From contig DLCH01000053.1 of NCBI GenBank assembly GCA_002480525.1, positions 1 through 61,833 on the forward strand: DNA of 61,833 bases, read 5' to 3'. Each line of letters begins with the position of its first letter. Position 1 is the first letter of the stretch. Source of the DNA: Gammaproteobacteria bacterium UBA7803 (GTDB lineage Bacteria > Pseudomonadota > Gammaproteobacteria > Pseudomonadales > Azotimanducaceae). Under the pieces are notes generated by a model. The model was not told the origin of the DNA, ran no database searches, and worked only from the letters and a program-made list of their open reading frames with translations. The position numbers were made by a program, and so were the translations under genes. Shown here piece after piece: positions 41,841 through 50,722 of the stretch.

Positions 41841-43151
41841 CTAGAGAAAGGCGAACTTCAGAGCGAAGATCGCCGCCACCAGATAGACCGCGCCGGGACA
41901 CTCCCGCCAGCGGCCGGCCGCCACCTTGATCAGCGCGTAGGCGATGAAGCCGATGCCGATGCCGTCGGCGATGGAGAACGCCATCGGCATGGCCAGGGCG
42001 ACGATCACGCCCGGGCTCGACTCGGTGGCGTCGCTCCAGTCGAGGTCGGCGAGCCCGCGCGCCATCACCGACGCGACGAACAGCAGCGCCGCCGAGGACG
42101 CGAAGGCGGGCACGCTCTGGGCCAGGGGGGCGAACAGCAGGCAGAGTCCGAACATGCCGGCGATCACCAGCGCGGTGAGACCGGTGCGGCCGCCCGCCTC
42201 CACGCCGGCGGCGCTCTCGATGTAGCTGGTGGTGGAGGAGGTGCCCGCCAGGGAGCCGATGAGCGTGGCCCCCGAGTCCGCGAACAGGGCGCCGCGCAGC
42301 CGGGGCAGCCGCCCGTCCCGGCCCACCAGCCCGCCCCGGGTGGCCACGCCCACCAGGGTGCCGGCGGTGTCGAATACGTCCACCAGCAGCAGCGACAGGA
42401 TGATGGTCACCATCGACCACTCGAAGGCGCCCACCACGTCGAGCTGCAGCAGCACCGGCGCCGGCGACGGCGGCAGCGCCATGACGCCGGCGAACTCGGC
42501 CTCGCCGGCCAGCCAGCCGGCGACGGTGACCGACAGCATGCCGATGATCACCGCGCCCCGTACGCCGCGCGCGGTGAGCGCGGCGATGACCACGAAGCCG
42601 AGCAGGGCGGCCACCGGCGCGAACGCGGTGAGATCGCCGAACGCCACCAGCGTCGCCGGGCTGTCGGTGACGATGCCGGCGTTCTGCATCGCGATGAAGG
42701 CCAGGAACAGCCCGATGCCGGCCGCCATGCCCAGCTTCAGATTGCGCGGGATGGCGTTGATCAGCCACTCCCGGACCGGCAGCACCGTGAGCACCAGAAA
42801 CGCCACGCCGGACAGGAACACCGCACCGAGCCCGACCTGCCAGGTGAAGCCGGCCCCGAGCACCACGCCGTAGGTGAAGAACGCGTTCTGCCCCATGCCC
42901 GGCGCCAGGCCGATGGGGTAGTTCGCCAGCAGCGCCATGAGCAGCGTGCCCACGATCGCGGCGAGGCAGGTCGCGACGAACACGGCGCCGAAGTCCATGC
43001 CGGCCTCGGACAGGATGGCCGGATTGACGACGATGATGTAGGCCATCGCCAGAAAGGTGGTGACGCCGGCGACGACCTCACGCTGAACGGTGGAGCCATG
43101 GGCGGAAATCTGGAAGCGGGTGTCCAGCCACCGGGAGAGGGTTCGGGTCAT
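41841..43151 (-). CDS. NCS2/AzgA-type purine base permease
   Basis: A 436-residue inner-membrane permease for hypoxanthine, guanine or adenine, proton-coupled. GLAPGMGQNAFFTYGVVLG and GTSSTTSYIESAAGVEAGG are AzgA-family signatures, and 12-14 hydrophobic segments are seen. The start is the ATG of MTRTLSRWLDTRF; the open frame upstream is non-homologous. It is the first gene of the purine operon, divergent from the radical-SAM-like gene. Confidence 0.94.
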   Translation of the reverse strand: MTRTLSRWLDTRFQISAHGSTVQREVVAGVTTFLAMAYIIVVNPAILSEAGMDFGAVFVATCLAAIVGTLLMALLANYPIGLAPGMGQNAFFTYGVVLGAGFTWQVGLGAVFLSGVAFLVLTVLPVREWLINAIPRNLKLGMAAGIGLFLAFIAMQNAGIVTDSPATLVAFGDLTAFAPVAALLGFVVIAALTARGVRGAVIIGMLSVTVAGWLAGEAEFAGVMALPPSPAPVLLQLDVVGAFEWSMVTIILSLLLVDVFDTAGTLVGVATRGGLVGRDGRLPRLRGALFADSGATLIGSLAGTSSTTSYIESAAGVEAGGRTGLTALVIAGMFGLCLLFAPLAQSVPAFASSAALLFVASVMARGLADLDWSDATESSPGVIVALAMPMAFSIADGIGIGFIAYALIKVAAGRWRECPGAVYLVAAIFALKFAFL

Positions 43152-43366
43152 GCGTCTCGCCGTCGTCGGGTTGTCTGCGCGGACGGCGCTGCGCGGCCGC
43201 CGGCGACAGTGTATCGCCGTGCCGGGCCAGCCCCTAATTCCGGGTCCGCCGCGCCCGCAAACCACTTGCAATCCGACTGCAACTCCCCCGCCGGGACGTG
43301 CCAGACTGACGCTCCCAGCAACGCAGTAGGGGCGTTCGGCCCGGTTCGGGCGCCGACCCGACAGTC

Positions 43367-44866
43367 ATGCCGACACGTCATCCCGACTCGCCCATCCGGG
43401 CGCTCATCGTCGATCTCAACAACTTCTCCCGCTATCCGACGATGGCCGTCGGATACCTGGCCGCCGCGCTGCGCCAGGCCGGCATGGCCGTGGAGGTGCT
43501 GTCGCCGCTGGCCCACGGTGTGCCGGGAATCGCCCGCGAGCCCGAGGAAACTCCGCTGATGGATCTCGGGCGCCGTGCCAACTACCTGCTGGCCCAGGCG
43601 CCCGGCGAGCCGCTGCGCAAACTGCGGCGCCGGGTCGAGCATCTGCGCGGCCGGCGCGAACGCCGCCGGCTCGACGACATCTCGCGCCTGTTCCTCGCCC
43701 GCGGCACGGACCGCTGCGACATCGTGCTGGTGTCCGCCTACCTGATGTATGACGGCGTCTGCGAGGCGATCGGCCGCGCCTGCCGGGAAGCCGGCATCCC
43801 CATGATCGTCGGCGGCAGCTATTTCGCCGACGCCGAGGTCGCGGGGAGCTGGCTGTCGATTCCCGGCCTGACCGCGCTGATCGGCGGCGAGGTGGAACTG
43901 GAGATCGCGGAGATCGTCGAGGCGGCGGTCGACGGCGCGGACCTGAGCGGATTCGCCGGGGTCTGGCTGCCGGGCGGCCGGGGCCGGCACCGCCCGCCGC
44001 TGGAGGACCTGGACCGGGTGGCGTTTCCCGACTATTCCGATTTTCCCTGGCACCGCTACCCCCACCGGATCGTGCCGATGCTGAGCGGCCGTGGCTACGG
44101 CTGGGGCGCGTGCACGTTCTGCTCGGACGTCACCAGCAGCGCCGGGCGAACGTTCCGCTCCCGGTCACCGGACAACGTGCTCGACGAGCTCGGCGTCCAG
44201 AGCCATCGCCACGACGCCCGCGCCTTCGTGTTCACCGACCTGAAGCTCAACTCCGACCCCGGGATGTGGCGCGCGCTGGTCGACGGCATCCCGGCGCGGG
44301 TTCCCCATGCCCAGTGGATCGCCGCCGTCCATGTCGGCGCGGCCGGCGACCACGGCCTGGACGCGCCCACGCTGGCGGCGGCCAGACGGGCCGGCGCGGT
44401 GCGCCTGACCACCGGCCTGGAGTCCGGCAGCCAGCGGATTCTCGATCGCTGGGCGAAGGGGACCGATCTCGACGTGACGTCCCGGTTTCTCCACGACGCG
44501 GCCGCTGCCGGAATCAGCGTCCGGGTGACGATGATTCACGGCGCGCCGGGCGAGACCGCGGAAGACGTACTGGCCAGCGCCCGCTATCTCGAGGTCCACG
44601 GCCGGCTCATCGACCGGGTGAACATCAACCGCTTCCAGCTCATGCTCGGCACCACGTTCATGCGCCGCCACGACGAGCGGCCCGAACGATACCCCTCGGT
44701 CATCGTGCGGGACCGCCAGCCGCGGCTCGCCCAGGCGGAACACGAGCTGACCGACGCCTACGACCCCGCCTACGTCCGGGCCACCCAGCGGTTGCTCGGC
44801 GCCGTCCATGCCATCAACCGGCGCCCCCTGACCGGCGAGGCGGGCCCCTTCGAAGGCGTCATGTAG
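43367..44866 (+). CDS. Radical-SAM/B12-binding-like protein lacking one cluster cysteine
   Basis: A 499-residue protein with an N-terminal cobalamin-binding-like region (LIVDLNNFSRYPTMAVGYLAAALR, VSAYLMYDG, IVGGSYFAD, LIGGEVE) and a central radical-SAM barrel with LTTGLESGSQRILDRWAKG and MIHGAPGETAEDVLASARY. The cluster motif reads GRGYGWGACTFCS: C249 and C252 are present, but the first cysteine is missing (Y244/G245 at the CxxxC or CxxxxC position). The codon at 44096 is TAC, one base from TGC. Either the protein is degenerate or uses a non-canonical site. Function is unknown. It is upstream of the BciA-like gene. Confidence 0.75.
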   Translation: MPTRHPDSPIRALIVDLNNFSRYPTMAVGYLAAALRQAGMAVEVLSPLAHGVPGIAREPEETPLMDLGRRANYLLAQAPGEPLRKLRRRVEHLRGRRERRRLDDISRLFLARGTDRCDIVLVSAYLMYDGVCEAIGRACREAGIPMIVGGSYFADAEVAGSWLSIPGLTALIGGEVELEIAEIVEAAVDGADLSGFAGVWLPGGRGRHRPPLEDLDRVAFPDYSDFPWHRYPHRIVPMLSGRGYGWGACTFCSDVTSSAGRTFRSRSPDNVLDELGVQSHRHDARAFVFTDLKLNSDPGMWRALVDGIPARVPHAQWIAAVHVGAAGDHGLDAPTLAAARRAGAVRLTTGLESGSQRILDRWAKGTDLDVTSRFLHDAAAAGISVRVTMIHGAPGETAEDVLASARYLEVHGRLIDRVNINRFQLMLGTTFMRRHDERPERYPSVIVRDRQPRLAQAEHELTDAYDPAYVRATQRLLGAVHAINRRPLTGEAGPFEGVM

Positions 44867-44922
44867 GGCCCGCTGCCCTCCGACTGGTGGCGACGGCCGG
44901 CCTGTGGCAGATTCCGGAGGTC

Positions 44923-45987
44923 ATGATGCCGTTCCACATCCTCTGGGCGAACCGGCGCACAGACGTCATGCTGGCCGGGGCCAGCGGCTACATCGGCCGT
45001 GCCGTGGCGGCGGAGTTCGCCGGCCGGGGCCATCACGTGACCAGCGTCGTTCGCCGTGGCGACCCCACCGTCACCCGCTATCTGCAGCGCTTCGGGCCGG
45101 TCTACGAGCTCGACGTCACCGACGCGGACAGCGTGGCGCCGCTGGCGCTGAAGCGGCCAGCGGTGCGGGTGGCCGTCTCGTGCCTCGCCTCCCGCAGCGG
45201 CGAGCCCGCCGACGCGTGGCGCGTGGACTATCAGGCGAACGTCAACTTTCTCGAAGCGGCCCGTGCCGCCGGCGCGACCCGGTTCGTGCTGCTGTCCGCC
45301 ATCTGCGTGCAGAACCCCCGGCTCGAGTTCCAGCGCGCGAAGCTGGCCTTCGAGGCGAAGCTCGCCGCCTCCGGTCTCAGTTACGCCATCGTCCGTCCCA
45401 CGGCCTACTTCAAGTCACTGGCGGGACAGATTCCCCGGCTGCGACAGGGCAAGCCGTTCGTGCTGTTCGGCGACGGCCCGGGACCGGCGTGCCTGCCGAT
45501 CAGCGAGCGCGACCTGGCGAGCTTCATCGTCGACCGCAGCATCGACGAGGAACGCTGGAACGGCATCTTCCCGGTGGGCGGTCCCGGGCCGGCGGTGACG
45601 CCCCAGGCGCGGGGGGAGATGCTGTTCCGGCTGCTGGGCCGCCCAGCCCGGTTCCGGCGTCTGCCGCTCGGCATCTTCGATGCCGTCGGGGCACCGCTGT
45701 CCTGGCTCGGCCGGGGCATTCCCAGCCTCGCCGCCAAGGCCGAGCTCGCCCGCATCGGCAGGTTCTACGCGACGGAGCCCATGCTGCTCAAGGACCCGGA
45801 GACGGGAAGATACGAAGCGCACCGCACGCCGGCCCACGGCGAGGACACGCTGGAGGATTTCTACCGGCACGTGATCGCGCAGGGGCTGGGCGGCCAGGAG
45901 CTGGGCGCCCAGGCGATCTTCTCCCTGCCCGCGGGCCGGCGGGGTTCCACGGGCCGCCCGGGGCGGAGGCCGGCGGCGCGGCAATGA
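44923..45987 (+). CDS. NAD(P)-dependent reductase similar to divinyl chlorophyllide 8-vinyl-reductase (BciA-type)
   Basis: A 354-residue atypical SDR. The NAD(P) loop is LAGASGYIGRAVAAEF. IVRPTAYFKSLAGQ, GKPFVLFGDGPGPACLPISERDLA, FPVGGPGPAVTPQARGEMLFRLLG and the C-terminal DTLEDFYRHVIAQGLGGQELG track closely with BciA/DVR enzymes, which reduce the 8-vinyl group in (bacterio)chlorophyll synthesis. No other pigment gene is visible, so it may act on another substrate or complement a distant pigment cluster. An ATG at 44923 or 44926 follows GGAGG. Confidence 0.8.
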   Translation: MMPFHILWANRRTDVMLAGASGYIGRAVAAEFAGRGHHVTSVVRRGDPTVTRYLQRFGPVYELDVTDADSVAPLALKRPAVRVAVSCLASRSGEPADAWRVDYQANVNFLEAARAAGATRFVLLSAICVQNPRLEFQRAKLAFEAKLAASGLSYAIVRPTAYFKSLAGQIPRLRQGKPFVLFGDGPGPACLPISERDLASFIVDRSIDEERWNGIFPVGGPGPAVTPQARGEMLFRLLGRPARFRRLPLGIFDAVGAPLSWLGRGIPSLAAKAELARIGRFYATEPMLLKDPETGRYEAHRTPAHGEDTLEDFYRHVIAQGLGGQELGAQAIFSLPAGRRGSTGRPGRRPAARQ

Positions 45988-46009
45988 CCGCGCCGGACCG
46001 GGGCGGGCG

Positions 46010-46558
46010 TCAGGACGCGCCGCTGCCCGACTGAGCCGGCGACGCCGGCGACGAACCGGCTGCGCCATCGGCCCCGGGGGCCGGTGCGGCTGCCCTGGGC
46101 CCTTTCGCCGTGGACGACCGGGCGCCGGCGCCCGGATCCATGTCGATGCTGCCCTTGAAGCGCGCTCCGTCTTCCAGGGAGACCCGCGGCGCGGTGATGT
46201 TGCCCTTGACCTTGCCGGTCCGGGTGACCACCACTTTCTCTGCGCCGGTGATGTCGCCGGTGACCTCGCCTTCGATCCGCACCACGCTGGCGGTGACGCT
46301 GGCCGTCACCAGCCCGGACTGGCCCACGGTCAGATCGTGGGACTCCAGCACCACGGTGCCGTCGACCTTGCCGTTGATCACCAGGTTCTCGTCACCGGAC
46401 ACGTCGCCCTGAATCCGGATCGTCTCGCCGATCACGGCCACGTCCCGGGGGGACGACAGGATGGCCAGACCGGAGTCGCGACGCGCCGGCGGCGCCTCGG
46501 ACGAAGCTTCGCCCCGGCTGTCGGAGTCGTTGCCTCTGCGCTTGTCGAACATGGACAT
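46010..46558 (-). CDS. Bactofilin family cytoskeletal protein
   Basis: A 182-residue protein that polymerises into nucleotide-independent filaments. The core (about residues 35-140) is the DUF583 beta-helix with repeats such as IGETIRIQGDVSGDENLVINGKVDG, VVRIEGEVTGDITG and GKVKGNITAPRVSLEDGARFKGSI. Flanks are disordered; the C-terminal part is Ala/Gly/Pro-rich. It is divergent from the regB-like kinase and convergent with the BciA-like gene. No peptidase or wall-enzyme partner is adjacent. Confidence 0.9.
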   Translation of the reverse strand: MSMFDKRRGNDSDSRGEASSEAPPARRDSGLAILSSPRDVAVIGETIRIQGDVSGDENLVINGKVDGTVVLESHDLTVGQSGLVTASVTASVVRIEGEVTGDITGAEKVVVTRTGKVKGNITAPRVSLEDGARFKGSIDMDPGAGARSSTAKGPRAAAPAPGADGAAGSSPASPAQSGSGAS

Positions 46559-46682
46559 GTCGTATCCTCGATGGCTGCGGCTGGTCTCTTGAGCGTAGTC
46601 CGGATTCCGCAGGTCGGCGGAGACACCCGCAGTTCTGCGCGATCATCGAAACCGTAAGCACTGGCTGCGATCGACACTGACG

Positions 46683-47999
46683 ATGACGGTTCTCGTTCCC
46701 GACGACGGCGCCGCCGGACCATCGGTCTGGCAGGACGTGACGTCCGCCGGCCCCCGGACCCTGGACATCATTCTCGGACTGCAATGGCTGCAGACCGCCA
46801 CGCTGGCAGCCGCCATTGTCGCCGCCCGGGCCACCCTGGCCGATCCGCTGCCCTACCCGGCGCTGTGGACGATCGCCGGGGCATACGCGCTGTGGAACGC
46901 CGTCGCCACGCTGCACCACCGCAGGCAGCGCCCGCCACCCGGGCGCGCGCGCGTGCTGCTCGCCGCGCACCTGTCCGTTCAGGCCTGCACGCTGGCCGGC
47001 GCGCTGTACTTTACGGGCGGCGCCACCAGCCCGTTCGTGTCCCTGTTCCTGCTGCCGATCGCCATCGCGGCGCTGTGCCTGCGGCTGCCGGCCGCCGTCG
47101 CCGTCGCCGCCCTGTGCGCCGGGTGGTACACGCTGCTCATGTTCTTCTACGTGCCGCTGGCGGCCCAGCACGGGCATGCCACCGCCGGCTTCAGCTTCCA
47201 CGTGGTGGGGATGTGGCTGAACTTCCTGATCAGCGCCGGCGTGATCCTGATCCTGCTGTCCTGGCTGTCCCGGCTGACCCGGGATCAGGCTGCGCGGCTG
47301 GCGGAGCTGCAGGAGCAGAATCTGCGCCACGCCCACGTCATCGCCCTCGGCGGCGTCGCTGCCGGGGCCGCCCACTCCCTGGCCACACCGCTGTCCACGG
47401 TGGCCATTCTGCTCGACGAGCTGGCCGAGGACCCGGGCCTCGACGGCGGGCAGCGCGACGCCGTCGCCACCGCGCGCAGCCAGGTCGCCCTGACCCGCGA
47501 GCGCCTCGACGACGTGCTCGGCGCCGTGCGCCTCGATCACGTCCGCACCCACGAAGCCCGCAACCTCCAGCAGACCGTCGACCGGCTGGTGGGCAACTGG
47601 CGCCTGCTGCATCCCGAGATGGACCTGCATCTGGCCAACGCCCTGCCCGCGCGGCCGTGCACCCTCGATGCCTCGCTGAGCGACAGCCTGACCACCCTGC
47701 TCGACAACGCGGCCGAGGCGAACCGGGCCAGGGACGCCGACCGCATCGACGTGCGGGCCGGCCTGGACGGCGACGCGCTGGTGATCGAGGTGGAGGACCG
47801 GGGCGGCGGCCCCGTGCCGGATATGGGCAGCGCGCCGGTCGAGTCGACCAAGCCCGGCCGGGCCGGCGCCGGCCTGCTGATCGTCCAGTCGAACCTGTAC
47901 CGGCTGGGCGGACACCTGACCTTCCGGGCCGGCGACGCCGGCGCCGTGGCGCGCCTGCGGCTGCCGCTGCCGGCGCCCGGCGACGGGGCGGCGCCATGA
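46683..47999 (+). CDS. regB: Sensor histidine kinase, RegB/PrrB-like
   Basis: A 438-residue membrane kinase with about six segments (residues 30-190). The loop TGGATSPFVSLFLLPIAIAAL matches the quinone-sensing GG-[NT]PF motif of RegB/PrrB. The phospho-acceptor is GGVAAGAAHSLATPLSTVA, followed by N box TTLLDNAAEA and G box DRGGGPVP. In known RegB the redox cysteine lies in a QVxRCREIL helix; here the aligned QVALTRERL has Thr, so thiol sensing is lost. It overlaps the response regulator gene (ATGA). Global redox control of respiration or photosynthesis is the family role. Confidence 0.87.
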   Translation: MTVLVPDDGAAGPSVWQDVTSAGPRTLDIILGLQWLQTATLAAAIVAARATLADPLPYPALWTIAGAYALWNAVATLHHRRQRPPPGRARVLLAAHLSVQACTLAGALYFTGGATSPFVSLFLLPIAIAALCLRLPAAVAVAALCAGWYTLLMFFYVPLAAQHGHATAGFSFHVVGMWLNFLISAGVILILLSWLSRLTRDQAARLAELQEQNLRHAHVIALGGVAAGAAHSLATPLSTVAILLDELAEDPGLDGGQRDAVATARSQVALTRERLDDVLGAVRLDHVRTHEARNLQQTVDRLVGNWRLLHPEMDLHLANALPARPCTLDASLSDSLTTLLDNAAEANRARDADRIDVRAGLDGDALVIEVEDRGGGPVPDMGSAPVESTKPGRAGAGLLIVQSNLYRLGGHLTFRAGDAGAVARLRLPLPAPGDGAAP

Positions 48000-48532
48000 C
48001 CGGCCGGCGCGTGCTGCTGATCGACGACGACCACGTGTTCGTGCGCACGCTCGCCGGCGCGCTGGAGCGTCGCGACTACGCGGTCGACACCGCCTCGACC
48101 CTGGACGACGCGCTGGCACTGGCGGCCGCCGGCCGCTACGACTGCATGCTGCTGGACCTGATGCTCGGCGAGCAGAGCACCCTCAACCACATCGGCGAGC
48201 TGCTCGAGCACCAGCCCGGCGCCAGGCTGGTGATGCTCACCGGCTACGCCAGCATTCCGACCACGGTTCGGGCCCTGAAGCTCGGCGCCGCCGACTACCT
48301 CGCCAAGCCCGTCGGGCTCCGCGAGGTGCTCAGCGCGATCGCCGGCGGCGAGGCGCGGCCGGCCGACGGCGACGACACGCCGCGGCCGCTGCCGTTGAAA
48401 CGGCTCGAGTGGGAACACATCCAGCGCGTGCTGAACGAGCACGGCGGCAATCTGAGCGCCGCCGCCCGGGCGCTGGGCATGCACCGCCGCTCGCTGCAGC
48501 GCAAGCTGGCGAAGCGGCCACCTCCCGCCTGA
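47996..48532 (+). CDS. regA: Response regulator, RegA/PrrA/ActR-like
   Basis: A 178-residue regulator of normal RegA length. Receiver acidic pocket LIDDDHVF, phosphorylation site D54 (LLDLMLG), conserved Lys in ADYLAKPVGLREVL. The C-terminal Fis-type helix-turn-helix LEWEHIQRVLNEHGGNLSAA, ARALGMHRRSLQRKLAKR, is the hallmark of RegA/PrrA. Its ATG overlaps the kinase stop, so the pair is co-translated and certainly works together. Confidence 0.92.
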   Translation: MTGRRVLLIDDDHVFVRTLAGALERRDYAVDTASTLDDALALAAAGRYDCMLLDLMLGEQSTLNHIGELLEHQPGARLVMLTGYASIPTTVRALKLGAADYLAKPVGLREVLSAIAGGEARPADGDDTPRPLPLKRLEWEHIQRVLNEHGGNLSAAARALGMHRRSLQRKLAKRPPPA

Positions 48533-48547
48533 CCGCTCGGCCCGGCG

Positions 48548-50611
48548 CTACAGGCTGACGTCGAGCTTCAGCCAGAGCGTCCTGCCGGGCTCGTCGATCC
48601 GCTCGGTCTGCACGAACCCGGTGACCATGGATCCCGCTCTGGAGAGGTGTTCGGCGTACGCCTCGTCGAACAGGTTGTCCACCCCGGCCGAGACCCGCAC
48701 CGCGGAAGAGAAGCGGTAGCTGCCATTGACCGAGAACACGGCGAAGCTGTCGGTCTCGGAGATGTCCTGACCGACGATGTTGCCCCGTCCCGGATCGATC
48801 CGGTCCTGGTCCGCGACCAGCCGCAGCAACGCGCCGACCGCAAGACGCTCGCGAACGTAATTCAACGCCAGGCGGCTTTCCAGCGGCGGCATCTGCGCCA
48901 GCGCCACGTCATCGGTGGTATTGGTGCCGTGGGTATAGGCGAGCGAACCCTGCACGTTCCAGGCATCGCCCAGCGCGCGGACGTACTCCACCTCGCCGCC
49001 CCAGGTCCGGGCATCGACGCTGCGGGTCACGATGGTCCCCATCGGCTCGTCCACGGGCCGGGCGTCGATGAGCACGTAGTCGTCGATACGGGAGGCGAAC
49101 AGCGACACCGACAGCGAGCCGTTGTCCGTCCGGCGCAGAACGCCCACATCGAGCTGCGTGGTCCGCTCCGGATCGGTGAAGAAGGCGCTGTTGCTCGACA
49201 CGCTCTGCTTGTCGTTGCCGAAACGCTCCCAGTAGTCGGCGACGCGCGCGGAATGCCCCAGCCCGGCGAACAGCACGACGTCCGCAGCGTCGGACCCCGC
49301 GGGTCTGCGCAGACCGTGCTCGTAGCGCAGGAAAGCGCTGGTCAGCCAGTCCGTGTCCGTGGCGCCCGCCGTATCGTTGGGCACCCGGCCCATCATCCCC
49401 GGACGGACCGTCTCGCGCTGGTCCTCGACCTCCCAGCGATCGACGCGTGCGCCCCAGGCCCAGGAGCGTCCCTCGGCGGGACGCCAGGTGAACTCGCCGA
49501 ACAGCCCGAGCTGATCGAAGCGGGCATCCGTCATTCGCGGCTGTTCCTGGTAGGGCATCATGAGCTGGTCCATGGAGCTGCGGATGCCGTGCTCGTCACG
49601 ATGCGCGTCGATGCCCAGGGTGCTGTCTAGTTCCGAGGTGAACGCCAGCGACGCCGCGAAGCGCGCCGCGAGGGTCTCGCGGTCGGGATTCGAGACCGTC
49701 GGGTTCGGCATCATCATCGTCGGGGTGAAGTCGCGCAGCGAATAGTTGTCCATCACGTGATCGACGTAGCCGTAGGCGATCTGGGCATCGATGTCCCGCA
49801 GCGTCGGGCCGATGTCGTCCCAGCGCACCCGGAGACTGAACGCCTCGCGATCAAACGCGCTGCCGTCCATCATGCGATCCGCGTAGGCCGCCTCGCCGTC
49901 GCTGCGGGCCGCAGACAGCTCGACCAGCACGTCGTCTGCCGGCCGGAAGCCCACCATCAGATTGGCGTTCCAGCGGTGGTACTCGCTGTGCACGTCGTCG
50001 CCGGAGCCGCTCTCGTAGTCGTCGGCACGGGCGTCGCTGCCCTGCAGGCGCAGATAGCCGAGGTCGTTGCCGGCCATGGCGTCGAGCGCCAGATCACGGC
50101 GTCCCCAGCTTCCGGTCAGCACGCTGGCATCGAGGCGACTGGCGTCCGCCCCGGGCTCGAAAGGATCGCGCTCGAACAGCACCGTCGCGGCGGAACCGCC
50201 CGCGCCCCAGAGCACGGACTGGGGTCCCTTCAGCACCCGGATGCGATCGTAGTTCTGGGGAAACACATAGGCGGTCGGCGGGTCCATGCGCATCCCGCAG
50301 CCGCCGAGCAGCATGGCCTCGTCGCTGACGATGGCGATGCGCGAGCCGGCCATGCCGCGGAACAGCGGATCGCCGTCGGTGCCGCCCTTGCGGATCACCG
50401 AGAAGCCGGGAATGGTCTTCAGGTAGTCGGCGCCGTCGTGGGCCGGCAGCGGCTGACGCGGCCGGCGCGGGTCCGTGACGACCTCCAGCGGGTCCTGGGT
50501 ACGCGGCGCGGTCACCACGATCTCGGCCTCGATCCTCGAGTCATCGGCGGCGGCCACCGCCGCCGGCGCGAGCGCGGCAGCCACCGCAACGAACGTCGAA
50601 TGCACGGTCAT
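48548..50611 (-). CDS. TonB-dependent copper receptor (OprC/NosA type)
   Basis: A 687-residue outer-membrane receptor. Signal peptide MTVHSTFVAVAAALAPAAVAAA; plug region with LLGGCGMRMDPPTAYVFPQN, IRVLKGPQSVLWGAGGSAATVLFE, which is the diagnostic stretch of the TonB-copper family (OprC, NosA). Methionine-rich extracellular loops (FTPTMMMPNP, MDQLMMPYQ) suit copper binding. The barrel ends TLWLKLDVSL. Family members import copper, partly for nitrous oxide reductase. The start at MTVHSTF is chosen over a longer frame by the signal peptide. It is divergent from the flavoprotein gene across palindromic sites. Confidence 0.92.
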   Translation of the reverse strand: MTVHSTFVAVAAALAPAAVAAADDSRIEAEIVVTAPRTQDPLEVVTDPRRPRQPLPAHDGADYLKTIPGFSVIRKGGTDGDPLFRGMAGSRIAIVSDEAMLLGGCGMRMDPPTAYVFPQNYDRIRVLKGPQSVLWGAGGSAATVLFERDPFEPGADASRLDASVLTGSWGRRDLALDAMAGNDLGYLRLQGSDARADDYESGSGDDVHSEYHRWNANLMVGFRPADDVLVELSAARSDGEAAYADRMMDGSAFDREAFSLRVRWDDIGPTLRDIDAQIAYGYVDHVMDNYSLRDFTPTMMMPNPTVSNPDRETLAARFAASLAFTSELDSTLGIDAHRDEHGIRSSMDQLMMPYQEQPRMTDARFDQLGLFGEFTWRPAEGRSWAWGARVDRWEVEDQRETVRPGMMGRVPNDTAGATDTDWLTSAFLRYEHGLRRPAGSDAADVVLFAGLGHSARVADYWERFGNDKQSVSSNSAFFTDPERTTQLDVGVLRRTDNGSLSVSLFASRIDDYVLIDARPVDEPMGTIVTRSVDARTWGGEVEYVRALGDAWNVQGSLAYTHGTNTTDDVALAQMPPLESRLALNYVRERLAVGALLRLVADQDRIDPGRGNIVGQDISETDSFAVFSVNGSYRFSSAVRVSAGVDNLFDEAYAEHLSRAGSMVTGFVQTERIDEPGRTLWLKLDVSL

Positions 50612-50668
50612 CCCCGGATTCCAGCTCAGGCGCGGGCAGTCTAGGCCGCGCCGGCACACGCCGGGAGT

Positions 50669-50679
50669 GACAAATTGTC
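50669..50679. promoter_or_regulatory. Palindrome GACAA-A-TTGTC upstream of the copper receptor
   Basis: A perfect 11-base palindrome. A -10-like TAGACT lies on the minus strand at 50638-50643, placing this site near -43 of the copper receptor promoter, where an activator would bind in place of a -35. Which regulator binds is unknown. Confidence 0.35.
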
Positions 50680-50708
50680 GCAGCCCGGCCCGACGATCGG
50701 CCCCGGAT

Positions 50709-50722
50709 TTGACGCGGGTCAA
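50709..50722. promoter_or_regulatory. Fnr/FixK-like box TTGAC-GCGG-GTCAA
   Basis: A perfect dyad TTGAC-N4-GTCAA fits the Fnr/FixK/Dnr half-site pattern TTGA-N6-TCAA. It lies in the 165-base region between the copper receptor (minus) and the flavoprotein (plus). A Crp/Fnr-type regulator is encoded at 58529 in this window, but any Fnr homologue could bind. It suggests oxygen- or nitric-oxide-dependent control. Confidence 0.45.
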
